A stretch of DNA of 64,000 bases, from contig JACKER010000020.1 in the NCBI GenBank assembly GCA_020632925.1, positions 84,912 to 148,911 on the forward strand. Direction: 5' to 3'. A program made the position numbers and the translations under genes. Below the pieces are notes generated by a model that saw only the letters and a program-made list of their open reading frames with translations, did not search any database and had not been told where the DNA came from. This stretch comes from Alphaproteobacteria bacterium. GTDB taxonomy: Bacteria; Myxococcota_A; UBA796; GCA-2862545. Shown here one piece after another: positions 17,804 through 28,247 of this stretch (position 1 is the first letter of the stretch; each line of letters opens with the position of its first letter).

Positions 17804-20800
17804 TGCCCCGCACACCCTCTACGATGCTGACCCTCGCCGCGCTCCAGGGCTGCATCTTCATCACCGGCGAGGACGTGGATCGGCGCGACGCGCTGCTCCA
17901 CCCGGTCGTCAGCCCGGGCGCCCTGACGGTCCAGGTGTTGGACGGACCCAGCGGTGCGCCGGTACCCGGAGCGACGGTGACGCTGGACGGCGCGGCCGCA
18001 GGTGTGACGGACGCGGCCGGGTTGTTGCGGACCTCCGAGGTGCCTGCAGGCATGCACGTGGTCGCCGCCTCCATCACCGGAGCCCCCCCGACCGGCGGGA
18101 ACGTCGAGGTCGCCGCCGGGCTGAACCATCCGATGGTCCTGGAGCTCGCCCGGACCGCCTCGGGGGTGGTGCATCGACCGTCGACCGGCGGTGCCATCGC
18201 GCGTGACGGGGAGTACGCGCTCGTGTTCGACGGCGGTGCGTTCACCGGCGCGGGCGAGTCGCCGGTCACCGTGAGCTACGCCTGGGTGCCTCCGGGCGCC
18301 CGCGGAGCGCCGGCGCCGCTCGCGGCGGAGGGTGGCGGCTCGGCGCCGATCGATCTGGTCGCCGTGGCGTGGGTGGGCGACGGCGCGCGATCGGACGCGA
18401 CCTACCCGATCGAGGGCGGTGGCACGATCCGCATCCCGGCCCCGACCGGCAGCCCCTTGCGAGGGCTGGTCGACGCCAGCGTCTACCACTTCGACGAGAC
18501 GCAGGGACTCTGGGTGGCGACGACCAGCGCCGAGCTCGAGTCGTCCTACCTCACGGGGAGGACCACCGGCGGTGGGTGGTGGGCCATCGGCCAGGCGGCC
18601 GCCGCTCTGGGTTGCGTGTCGGGTGACCTCGGGTCGGCGGGCGCGGGCGCCCTGGTGCGCGTGCTGGACCCGGCGAGGCCGGCGGCCGGGACCACCTGGG
18701 CCGACGATGCAGGCCGGTTCTGTGCGCCGGTCCCACCGGGCCACGAGGGCCGGGCCGTCGCACTCGCCATGAGCCTGGACGGCGCCACCTGGCACTGGGG
18801 CGAGGCGGACGCCCCGGCCCCCTCCCGCGTCGGCACCTGTGGGGACGCGTGCCAGGAGGTCGACGTGCCCCTGACGACGCTGCAAGACGCCGACGGCGAC
18901 TCGTTCGTCGCCGGTGTCGGGGGGGACTGCGACGACGCCGACGACAGCGTCGGTCCCGGGGTCGTGGACGTGGTCGGTGACGGGTTCGACCAGGACTGCG
19001 ACGGCGTCGATGGCCTGGATGCGGACCACGACGGCAGCGACACGACGGTGGACTGCGACGACGCGGACCCGTTGCGGGCCGTGGGGCTGCCGGAGGTCTG
19101 TGACGGGCGGGACAACGACTGTGACAGCACGATCGACCGCGGCGTGGACCACGCGGTGGAGCTGATCAACGGCGGGTGCGCGGAGTGCAGCACCCAGGCC
19201 ATGATCGATCTGGGTCCCAAGCTCTACTGGTCGTTCCGCGAGCAGGGCGCGGTCGTGTCCGACGCCAGCGGGTACGGCAACGATGGCGACGCCTTCGGGC
19301 TGGAACAGGCCTGGTCGGTCAACGCGGACGATGTTGCCGCTCCCCGGCTGCTGGGCAACATCAGCAGTGGTGTGCGGCTGCCCGACTTCGACGAGATGGG
19401 CACGGACGCCGTCACGGTGTCGGTGTTCATGCGACCGACGATCTCTCGGCGTGCCCTCGTGTCCTACGCGACCCCGCCCGACGTGGCGACCCAGGACCCG
19501 CGGTGCAACGCGAACACGTTCTTGCTCCAGCTCGTGCCCGGATCGCTCAACCTCAGGATGTTCGACTTCTCGCTCAACATCCCGGGTGGTGACGCCGTGG
19601 ATGCCTGGGCGCACGTGGTCGTCAGCTGGCGCTCCGACGGAACGGTCCTGGCCTACAAGAACGGCAGCAAGATCTTCGAGGGCGAGCTGACCGCGCAAAA
19701 CCGCACCAACATCTGTCCCCACCCATCGCCGCCGCAGACCACGGGTGGGGGGTATCCGCCGGTGGAGCTGACCATCAAGCCGGGCGGGGCCCTCTACCTC
19801 GGTCAGGACCAGGACTGCGTCGATGGCTGCACCGACTCGGAACAGTCCTTCGACGGGGCGATCGACGAGTTGATGATCTTCGACCGCGCCCTGGACGAAC
19901 GGGAGATCGAGACGTTGTACAAGGGCGTCACCTGTGGGGAGGGACTCACCTGCGACGGTGAGGACAAGGACGGCGACTCCTTCCTCGACGAGCACCTCAT
20001 CGGCTCGGACAGCGTGCGTTGCGTCGCCGCGAACTGCGACGAGATCGTCGCCACCGAATCCGACTACGGTGACGGCGCCTACTGGCTCGTCAGCGGTGCG
20101 ACCTCCAAGAAGGTGGCGTGTACGTTCCCCGACGACGGATCCGACTGTGGTTGCCGCCTGTGTGGCGATGGCGTCCGGGTCGAGTTGTACGAGACCTGCG
20201 AGGACGGCGATCCCCAGTGTGACGACTGCGCGATCGACAGCTTGTCCGCACCGGACTGTGCCACCATCGCGCGGTTCGCCCCCGGGCCGTTGCTCGACGG
20301 GGTCTACTGGATCTACCCGGGTGGCGAACGGTTGAAGGCGCGGTGCGACTTCTCCCACGACGACGGCGGCTGGACACTGATCGTGAACCAGGACACGCGC
20401 GGTGGGACGGCCTTCTACGATCCGCAGATCACGGAGCCGCCGTTGTCCTCGGCCTCGACCCTCGGGGTCTTCGACTGGCGGGCGGCGAACGTGGCCGATC
20501 CCTACAACGGGGCGTACTCGATCCTCGGGCACCTCGACGACCTGACCGGGACGACCTGCTACGAGTTCAGGATGACCTGGCCCTTCGACGCGGCGGCCCC
20601 GCTCGTCTGGCGCCAGACCAGCAACCCGACTGCAGAGGCCACCATCACCGGTTTCTCGCCGCTCAGCGGCCCACCGACGCCCACCGTGCCGTTCAGGGGG
20701 CTCCGCGTCGGGTATGGCGCCGGACACCCAGAACCGAACGTCGTCGGGACAGCGGGCGCCAACGAGTACGTGACGGCTCTGATGAACGCCGACTGGGACA

Positions 20801-20930
20801 GCTACCTCACCGCGAACTGGTTCGGGATCGGGATCTACCCGCTCGGGACCGCGCGAAACCTGACCTGGAAGCTGTACACGAGCCCCGATGTCGCCGACGC
20901 AGGCGACGGGACCGCTCGTGGGAGCCAGCT

Positions 20931-20955
<25 letters not shown>
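17803..20955 (+). CDS. Large lipoprotein: MopE-like, LamG-like and fibrinogen-like domains
   Basis: 1050 residues; ATG overlaps the kinase stop. A lipobox LQGC at residues ~14-17 predicts lipidation and an outer-membrane surface position. Domains in order: carboxypeptidase-regulatory-like Ig fold (~40-115); a second beta domain (~250-350); MopE-type metal-binding repeats (~362-446) with GGDCDDADD, DQDCDGVDG, DCDDADP and RDNDCDSTID; a LamG/concanavalin-type domain (~470-704, begins LYWSFREQG, contains SGYGNDGDAF); a Cys-rich stretch (~710-815); and a fibrinogen-C-like domain (~819-1050) with ARCDFSHDDGGWTLIVN. The last two types bind glycans in other proteins, so adhesion or carbohydrate recognition is likely. 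The MopE motif is a hallmark of Myxococcota surface proteins. Confidence 0.88.
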
Positions 20956-21888
<933 letters not shown>

Positions 21889-21902
<14 letters not shown>

Positions 21903-23280
21903 CGTTCGCCCTCATCGCGTCCCACAGGGCCTCGACGTGTTCGCGCTCGGTCTGCAGGGCGCCCACGGAGACCCGCACCATCCAGCGGCCGTCGAGCTGC
22001 GCGGGCGTCACGAGCGCGGCGCCCGACGCGTTCAGCCGCTCGGCCCACGCCAGCGTGTGGGCGTCGACCGCGTCGTCGTCGGCGCCGTCGGGGCGGTGGC
22101 GCACGCACACGGTCTGCAGGTGGACGGGGGCCAGCACCTCCCAGCCGGGCTCCGCGCGGACCCGTGCCTCGAGCCAGCGGGCGTTGTCGAGATCGCGCCG
22201 GATGCGCACCCGGAGGGCCTCGGCGCCCTCGGACCTGAGCAGGAACCAGAGCTTGAGCGCGCGGAAGCGACGCCCGAGCGGGATGCCCCAGTCCCGGAGG
22301 TTCGCGACGCGGTCGTCCACCGCGGTCCTCAGGTAGCTCGGGCTGGTGCTCATCACGCGGGTGAGGTGCTCGGTGTCGCGCACGAAGTAGAGCGAGCAGT
22401 CGAACGTCGCGCCCAACCACTTGTGGGCGTTCCACACGAGGCTGTCGGCCTGCTCCACGCCGTCGAGCATCCAGCGGCACTCGGGCAACAGCGCCGCCGT
22501 GCCCGCCATCGCCGCGTCCACGTGGAACCAGGCGCCGTGGCGGCCTGCGACCTCGGCCACCTCCGCGAGGGGATCGAGCGAGGTGGTGGTGGTGGTGCCC
22601 GTCGTGGCGACGACCGCCGCGGGCACGACGCCCTGCGCCACGTCGGCCGCGATGCGCGCCTCGAGGTCGGCCGGGTCCAGACGCCACCGGTCGTCGACGC
22701 GCACCTCTCGGAACGCCATCCCCGCGAGCAGGGCGGCCTTGCGCACCGAGCTGTGGGCGTGGGACGACGCGTAGACCGCGGTTCGGGGTGCTCCCTGACC
22801 GAAGGCGAGGCCCGTGGCGCGCTCGCGGGCGCACAGCAGCGCGACGAGGGTGGCGGTCGACGCCGTGTCCTGGATCACGCCGCTCCAGGCGGGCGACAGC
22901 CCGATCAGCTGGCGCGCCCACCCGACGACCACCTGCTCCACCTCGGTCAGCGCGGGACCGGCCACCCAGGACAGCCCGATGACGCCGAGGCCCGAGCTGG
23001 CCAGGTCGCCGAGCACCGCGGACAGGTCGGAGTTCGCCGGAAACCAGCCGAAGAACGAGGGGTGCTGCCAGTGCGTGGTGGCAGGCAGCACGATCCGATC
23101 GAGATCGGCGAGGAGCGCCTCGGCGTCGTCGGGCGTCTCGGGCGGGGAGGGCGGTAGCGCCGCGAGCACGTCGCCGGGCGCCGTGGGGGCGCGCACCGGC
23201 AACGTCGGGAGCTGCTCGCGGTAGTCCGCGATGCGATCGATCAGCACGTGTCCCAGGCGTCGGAAGCGGTCGGGCGTCAT
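21889..23280 (-). CDS. PLP-dependent aromatic-L-amino-acid decarboxylase family protein
   Basis: 463 residues from ATG 23280; the frame is open further upstream but the family's N-terminus (MTPDRFRRLGHVLIDRIADY) matches this start. Group II decarboxylase features are present: THWQHPSFFGWFPAN near 90, PLP-binding segments (DTASTATLVALLCARE; HVDAAMAGTAALLPECR with the PLP-nitrogen Asp), and the Schiff-base lysine in NAHKWLG at ~286. These enzymes decarboxylate aromatic amino acids such as Trp, Tyr or DOPA; the exact substrate cannot be given. Divergent from the GST-like gene across 37 bp. Confidence 0.93.
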
Positions 23281-23317
23281 CCGCGCCGGATAGCAGGGCC
23301 CGAACGAGGAGGCTCGT

Positions 23318-24034
23318 GTGTCGGAGCCCGTCCACCTGTTCGTGCCGCCCCGCGCGTGGGGCATCCCCAACCCGAGCCCGTTCTGCATCAAGGTGGAGAC
23401 CTGGCTGCGGATCGCGGAGGTGGACTACGTCGCTCACGTCGCGAACCCGCTGAAGGCACCGCGCGGCAAGGTCCCGTGGATCGAGCACGAGGGCCGGACC
23501 ATCGCCGACAGCCAGGCGATCGTGGCCTACCTCTCGGAGCGCTTCGGCGACCTGGACGCGCCGCTGACGCCCGAGCAGCGCCACCTCTCGCACCTCGTGC
23601 GGCGGACGCTGGAGGAGGCCACCTACTTCGTCAGCTACCACGACCGGTGGCTGGTCCCGTCCAACTTCGCCCACGTGTACCCCGTGTTCTTCGCGCCCTA
23701 CGGCATCGGCGGCTGGATCGCGTCGAAGCTGGTGGTGCGCAACGTCCGCCGCAACCTCTGGGGTCACGGCATCGCCCGGTACACGGACGAGGAGCGCACC
23801 GCGGCGGCGCTGGCGGACATCGACGCCGTGTCGCACGTGCTCGGCGGCCGGCCGGTGTTCTTCGGCGAGCGCCCGACCACCGTCGACGCGGTCGCCTACG
23901 CGTTCCTCTGCCAGCTCCTGTGGACGCCCTTCGACGGCCCGGTGCAGCAGCGGGCCCGCAACGACCAGGGCCTCGTGCGGTACGCGGAGGGCCTGCGCGA
24001 CCGGTACTGGGCGGAGATTCCCGCGCTGACCTGA
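23318..24034 (+). CDS. Glutathione S-transferase-like protein
   Basis: 238 residues, GTG start with ACGAGGAGG upstream. The N-terminal thioredoxin-fold half has PSPFCIKVETWLRIAEVDY, then GKVPWIEHEG (cis-Pro) and IADSQAIVAYL (the Glu/Asp-Ser-x-Ala-I glutathione site, here DSQAI). The C-terminal half is helical, with YFVSYHDRW and TTVDAVAYAFLCQLL. This pattern is closer to the metaxin/failed-axon-connection branch of the GST superfamily than to classical detoxifying GSTs. Glutathione or another thiol may be the ligand; the substrate is unknown. It ends four bases before the stop of the convergent metal permease. Confidence 0.85.
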   Translation: MSEPVHLFVPPRAWGIPNPSPFCIKVETWLRIAEVDYVAHVANPLKAPRGKVPWIEHEGRTIADSQAIVAYLSERFGDLDAPLTPEQRHLSHLVRRTLEEATYFVSYHDRWLVPSNFAHVYPVFFAPYGIGGWIASKLVVRNVRRNLWGHGIARYTDEERTAAALADIDAVSHVLGGRPVFFGERPTTVDAVAYAFLCQLLWTPFDGPVQQRARNDQGLVRYAEGLRDRYWAEIPALT

Positions 24035-24038
24035 TCGC

Positions 24039-25760
24039 CTAGCCGCGGCGGGGGTCCTTGATCGTCAGCATCGGACCGGACCCCTTGGGCGGCACCCTCA
24101 CGAAGGGGTGGTCGGCGGGGGGCTCGTGGTCGTGGTGGGGGTGTAGGAGGGGCTCGGCGAAGCCCGCGGGTCCGCGGCGCACGAAGCTCACGGCGAGCAG
24201 GCCGAGGATCGCGACCGCCGCCGCGTACCCCACGGGGCCCGGCCCCGTCGCCCGAACCACCTCCGGCGCCCAGCGGTCGACGAGCCAACCCGCCGCGATG
24301 GCCCCAGCGGTGACCAGCGCCGCGAACCGCAGGGCCACCCTCGGGCCGTGGAGCCTGCGCAGCAGCCCGAAGGCCGAAGCGTTGGCCGCCGGCCCCGTCA
24401 GCAGGAACGCGAGCGCGGCGCCCGGGCCCAGGCCCTTGCCGAGCAGCACCGCCACCAGCGGCGTGGCTCCGATGGCGCACACCCAGGACGGCAGCCCCGC
24501 GGCGGCGGCGAACACCACCACCAGCGGACCCGGAAGCCCGGCGAAGGCGTCGTCCGGCAGCGAGACCTCCGCCAACGCCCCCACGACGAGCCCCGTCACC
24601 AGCCATGGACCCATGTGATCGACCGTCTCCACGTAGCCGTAGCGCAGGGCCTCGCGCAGGCGTCCCACGGACACGCCGGGTCGCGGCAACGGCGCGCGCC
24701 CCGACACCGGGCGCATCCCGACCCCGACGACCCCGCCGACCACGAGCCCCAGGGCTGCGGCGGCCGCCACGCGCACGACCGTGAGACCGACACCCAGCAG
24801 CGGCAGGCTGATCGCGATGGCCGACACGCCGACCCCCGCGCCGGCGACGAGGAACGCGAGCGCGCCCGCGGGCGTCGTCCCCGTGGACACGAGCGTGCGG
24901 TAGACCGGGAGCGTGCCGCAGCTCGACAGCGGCAGCGGCAGCCCGACGACCGCGCCCCGCGCCGCAGAGCCGAGCGGGGAGCGCGCGGAGATCAGCGAGG
25001 TGGGGGAGGCGGGGACCATCGCGTGCAGCACGCCGACGACTCCCCAGGCCGCGAGCAGCCAGGGCCCGGCCAGACCCAGGAGGTCGAGCGCGACCACGGC
25101 GGCGTCCCCGTGCTCCTCGTGCGTCGGAACCGCCGCGAGCATCAGGAGCCCCGCGACACCCCCGACGCCGTCCCAGGGCCGCGTCGGACGCTGGCTGAGG
25201 TGGCCGACGACGTGCAGCAGGACGCCGGCGAGCGCGCACTGCACCAGGCCGAGCCCCACCACCGACACCCCCTGCGTGAGCGTGGAGGACGCCGCGAACC
25301 CGAGCGCCGTCGCGGACGCCGTGACCCCCAGCAGCACCACGCCGAGGCGGGGGCCCTGCTCGCGCAGCGCGAGCCGCCACACGGCGAGCGACACCGGAAC
25401 GGTGTGCAGCACGACGGCCCAGGCCATCTCGGTGTTGCCGGGCACGCCGAGCGCCGCGCCGTCGACCAGCCCGTGGACCGCGAGCGCGAGGACCGCGACC
25501 CCTTCGGCCGACAGCGCGCCCCCGGGGATGCGGTGGCTGGACAGGCCGGCGGTGAAACCCAGGATCAACGCTGCCAGCGCGGGGACGCCCGCCGCCTCCA
25601 GCCCCTCGGGGAGGACGTGCAGCAACAGCGTCCCGGCCACCACGACCTGGATCGCGGCGTCCACGAAGGTGGTGGCCCGCGGACGGCCCTCCATGGCGCG
25701 TGAGGCGAGGGGGGCCGCGGCGATGGCCACGAGCTGGGCGAGCAGGGCAACCAACGGCAA
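24039..25760 (-). CDS. Metal transport protein: ZIP-like domain fused to ArsP/DUF318-type permease
   Basis: 573 residues, strongly hydrophobic throughout (about 14-16 membrane segments). Residues ~1-200 resemble a ZIP metal transporter: LLLHVLPEGLEAAG, VHGLVDGAALG and VVLHTVPVSLAVW keep the His/Asp/Glu of the ZIP metal site. Residues ~235-525 resemble ArsP/DUF318 permeases of the SO_0444 Cu/Zn efflux type: PLPLSSCGTLPVYRTLV and, in the second half, GLPSWVCAIGATPLVAVLLGKG with GPAANASAF. A His-rich loop (THEEHGD) and His-rich C-terminus (LLHPHHDHEPPADHP) support binding of a soft metal. Start is a TTG 24 nt after glpK, with no good ribosome site, so coupling to glpK is possible. Export of copper, zinc or arsenic is the likely role; direction is inferred. 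Confidence 0.82.
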   Translation of the reverse strand: MPLVALLAQLVAIAAAPLASRAMEGRPRATTFVDAAIQVVVAGTLLLHVLPEGLEAAGVPALAALILGFTAGLSSHRIPGGALSAEGVAVLALAVHGLVDGAALGVPGNTEMAWAVVLHTVPVSLAVWRLALREQGPRLGVVLLGVTASATALGFAASSTLTQGVSVVGLGLVQCALAGVLLHVVGHLSQRPTRPWDGVGGVAGLLMLAAVPTHEEHGDAAVVALDLLGLAGPWLLAAWGVVGVLHAMVPASPTSLISARSPLGSAARGAVVGLPLPLSSCGTLPVYRTLVSTGTTPAGALAFLVAGAGVGVSAIAISLPLLGVGLTVVRVAAAAALGLVVGGVVGVGMRPVSGRAPLPRPGVSVGRLREALRYGYVETVDHMGPWLVTGLVVGALAEVSLPDDAFAGLPGPLVVVFAAAAGLPSWVCAIGATPLVAVLLGKGLGPGAALAFLLTGPAANASAFGLLRRLHGPRVALRFAALVTAGAIAAGWLVDRWAPEVVRATGPGPVGYAAAVAILGLLAVSFVRRGPAGFAEPLLHPHHDHEPPADHPFVRVPPKGSGPMLTIKDPRRG

Positions 25761-25784
25761 CCGACCGGGAGGGTCAGCCGCGTA

Positions 25785-27257
25785 TCACGCCCGGGCGACG
25801 GCCTCCTGCCACAGGCGCCGCGTCCGCGCGAGCTCCTCGGCGTTCCCGGCCGGCAGGAACCGACGGTCCTCGTGCCAGGCGCGGGCGACCTCGTCGGTCG
25901 TCGACCACAGCCCGACCGCGAGCCCCGCCAGCAGGCCCGACCCGAGCGCGGTGGTCTCGACGATGGTGGGCCGGACGCATTGCACCTCGAGCAGGTCGGC
26001 CTGCCGCTGCATCAGGAGGTCGTTCGCCGAGGCGCCGCCGTCCACGCGCAGCTCGGCCAGGGGCGCGCCGAGGTCGGCGGACATCGCGCGGAGGATGTCG
26101 TCGATCTGCAGCACGATGCCGTCGAGCGCGGCGCGAGCGAGGTGTGCCGCCGTGGTGCCGCGCGTGATGCCCGACACGAGCCCCCGGGCGTCCGGACGCC
26201 AGTGGGGGGCGCCGAGGCCGGTCAGCGCCGGCACGAACACCACCCCGCCGCTGTCGGGCACGCTGGCCGCCAGGGCCTCGATCTCGGCCGCGTGCTTCAC
26301 GAGGCCCAGCCCGTCCCGGAGCCACTGGACGGCCGCGCCTGCCACGAAGGCCGAACCCTCGAGCGCGTAGACCACCTGGTCGCCGACCTTCCAGCCGACG
26401 GTGGTGAGCATCCCGTGGTCCGAGCCGACCGGCGCCGCCCCGGTGTTCATCAGGATGAAGGCGCCCGTGCCGTACGTGCACTTCGCCATCCCCTTGGAGA
26501 AGCACGCCTGGCCGAACAGGGCGCCCTGCTGGTCCCCGATGAGGCCCGCGACCGGGATGCCGTCGGGCAGGAAGCCCACGCTGCGGGTGTGCCCGTAGAT
26601 CTGGGAGGAGGGGGCGACCTCGGGCAGCGCCGCCGTCGGCACGCGCAGGAGCGCGCACAGCTCCTCGTCCCAGCGCATGCGGTTCAGGTCGTACAGCAGC
26701 GTGCGCGAGGCGTTGCTCGGGTCGGTGACGTGGACCCCGGCGAGCTTGTACGCCACCCAGGTGTCGATGGTGCCGAAGGCGAGCTCCCCGCGCTCCGCGC
26801 GCTCGCGGGCGCCCGGCACGTGGTCCAGCGTCCACTCGGCCTTGGTGCCGCTGAAGTACGGGTCGAGCACGAGCCCCGTCCGCTCCTTGAACAGGGCCTC
26901 CCGCCCGTCATCGCGCAGCGCCCGGCAGCGGTCCGCGGTCCGCCGGTCCTGCCAGACCAGCGCGCGATGGATGGGGCGACCGGTGGCACGGTCCCAGAAC
27001 AGCGAGGTCTCGCGCTGGTTGGTGACGCCGATCGCCGCGATGCGGTCCGCGGACGCGCCCGTCCGCTCGAGCACGCCCGTGACGGCGGCGCGCACCGAGT
27101 CCCAGATCTGGTCGGCGTCGTGCTCGACGTGTCCGGGTTCCGGGTAGTGGTTCGGGAACTCGACGTTGACCTTGCCCAGGACCTCGAGCGTCTGGGTGAC
27201 GAGCAACGCGGTCGTCCCGGTGGTGCCTTGATCGATCGCCAGGACCAGGTCTCCCAT
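25785..27257 (-). CDS. glpK: Glycerol kinase
   Basis: 490 residues, close to the usual ~500. Opens LVLAIDQGTTGTTALLV (FGGY ATP-binding strand; DQGTTGT), then FPNHYPEPGHVEHD, GVTNQRETSLFWDRATGRP (glycerol-site Arg-Glu), WQDRRTADRC, DPYFSGTK, ALEGSAFVAGAAVQWLRD, PALTGLGAPHW and LRVDGGASANDLLMQ. It phosphorylates glycerol to sn-glycerol 3-phosphate in the cytoplasm. No glycerol facilitator or dehydrogenase gene lies nearby. Good ribosome site GGAGG five bases before the ATG. Its promoter carries a palindrome over the -10 box, so repression is likely. Confidence 0.97.
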   Translation of the reverse strand: MGDLVLAIDQGTTGTTALLVTQTLEVLGKVNVEFPNHYPEPGHVEHDADQIWDSVRAAVTGVLERTGASADRIAAIGVTNQRETSLFWDRATGRPIHRALVWQDRRTADRCRALRDDGREALFKERTGLVLDPYFSGTKAEWTLDHVPGARERAERGELAFGTIDTWVAYKLAGVHVTDPSNASRTLLYDLNRMRWDEELCALLRVPTAALPEVAPSSQIYGHTRSVGFLPDGIPVAGLIGDQQGALFGQACFSKGMAKCTYGTGAFILMNTGAAPVGSDHGMLTTVGWKVGDQVVYALEGSAFVAGAAVQWLRDGLGLVKHAAEIEALAASVPDSGGVVFVPALTGLGAPHWRPDARGLVSGITRGTTAAHLARAALDGIVLQIDDILRAMSADLGAPLAELRVDGGASANDLLMQRQADLLEVQCVRPTIVETTALGSGLLAGLAVGLWSTTDEVARAWHEDRRFLPAGNAEELARTRRLWQEAVARA

Positions 27258-27270
27258 CCGTGCCTCCGAG

Positions 27271-27306
27271 GCTGGCGTGTTACGCCAGCGCGCACCCCGC
27301 TGTCAA
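27271..27306 (-). promoter_or_regulatory. glpK promoter with overlapping palindromic operator
   Basis: Reading leftward: a perfect -35 TTGACA (27306-27301), an 18-bp spacer, and TAACAC (27282-27277) as -10. A perfect 8-bp inverted repeat with a 3-bp centre (GCTGGCGT-GTT-ACGCCAGC, 27271-27289) covers the -10 box and lies just upstream of the GGAGG ribosome site. A repressor bound here would block transcription. The regulator gene was not found in the window. Confidence 0.6.
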
Positions 27307-27399
27307 CGTGGCGCCGACCGCGTCGCAAGTGGTTAGGTGGGTAGGGTTCAGCATGCGGGCTCGCTCGTCGGCCGCCCGCACGACGACGGGAGAGCAGGC

Positions 27400-28236
27400 A
27401 TGGCGTTCAAGATGCGGTGCCCGAAGTGTTTCGGGCTCGACTACAGCATCGAGCGCGACAATCGCACGTTCGGCGCGGTGGCCCAGGCATTCGAGCTGGT
27501 GTTCCACTGTCGGTGTGGGAAGCAGATGTTCGGCGAGACGCTCCTCAAGGAATACGAGCGTCAGAAGCGGGACTTCGAGTCGCGGGGCGAGATCGGCATG
27601 GAGGCCGACGACCGGACCCGTGACCTCGAGCGGCTCCGCCTCCAGCGGGAGGAGAAGGGTCGCAAGGCGGAGCCCGAGGTCGCCGAGGAAGAGGAGTCGG
27701 ACGACGACGACGCGCCGAAGGAGGACAAGCGGTGGCGTCAGCGGATGGCCGCGCTGACGGCCGACGACGACGACGACGACGACGAGACGCCGTCTCCCGC
27801 TCCGTCGAGGGCCCGCAAGTCCGCGACGCCGCGGCCGGCGCCGGCTCGGACCACCGCTGCCGAGACGGAGGAGGACGCGGACGAGTCGGACGACGGCGCG
27901 CGCCCGGCCGCCAAGAAGCCCCGCGCGGCCGCCAAGCCCGCCGCGGCCAAGGCCGCCCCCGCTCGCACGACCCCGGCCGCCAAGGCCCGCGCCGAGTCCC
28001 CCTCGCTCCCCGCGATCGACGAGGACGACGACGCGGACGACGGCAGCTCGGCCGACGAGGAGTCCGCGGACGAGGAGGGCGCCGACCAGACGATCTGCGC
28101 CTGGCCCGGCTGCAGCAAGCCGCGCCGCCCGAACAGCAAGTACTGCTCGCGCGCCTGCTCGAACAAGAACGCTCGCTCGCGGCACAAGCAGCGTGGGCGC
28201 CGGACGACGAAGAAGGGGGACAGCGCGACGGCCTGA
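27400..28236 (+). CDS. Zinc-ribbon protein with acidic low-complexity middle
   Basis: 278 residues. ATG 27400 is chosen (GGGAGAG six bases upstream; the N-terminal zinc ribbon starts at once) over an in-frame upstream ATG-less extension. N-terminus has CPKCFGLDYSIER and CRCGKQMFGE, a C-x2-C / C-x-C zinc ribbon. The middle (~70-225) is Asp/Glu, Ala, Lys and Pro rich, with a seven-Asp run and histone-H1-like AAKPAAAKAAPA segments. The C-terminus carries a second cluster, CAWPGCSKPRRPNSKYC then SRACSNKNARSRHKQR, followed by a basic tail. Two zinc modules and basic/acidic tracts suggest nucleic-acid binding; no enzyme domain is seen. Function unknown. Confidence 0.75.
   Translation: MAFKMRCPKCFGLDYSIERDNRTFGAVAQAFELVFHCRCGKQMFGETLLKEYERQKRDFESRGEIGMEADDRTRDLERLRLQREEKGRKAEPEVAEEEESDDDDAPKEDKRWRQRMAALTADDDDDDDETPSPAPSRARKSATPRPAPARTTAAETEEDADESDDGARPAAKKPRAAAKPAAAKAAPARTTPAAKARAESPSLPAIDEDDDADDGSSADEESADEEGADQTICAWPGCSKPRRPNSKYCSRACSNKNARSRHKQRGRRTTKKGDSATA
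27763..27783 (+). repeat. (GAC)7 repeat, poly-Asp codons
   Basis: Seven GAC codons in the acidic region of the zinc-ribbon protein. Confidence 0.9.
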
Positions 28237-28247
28237 GGGTCGTCCGC

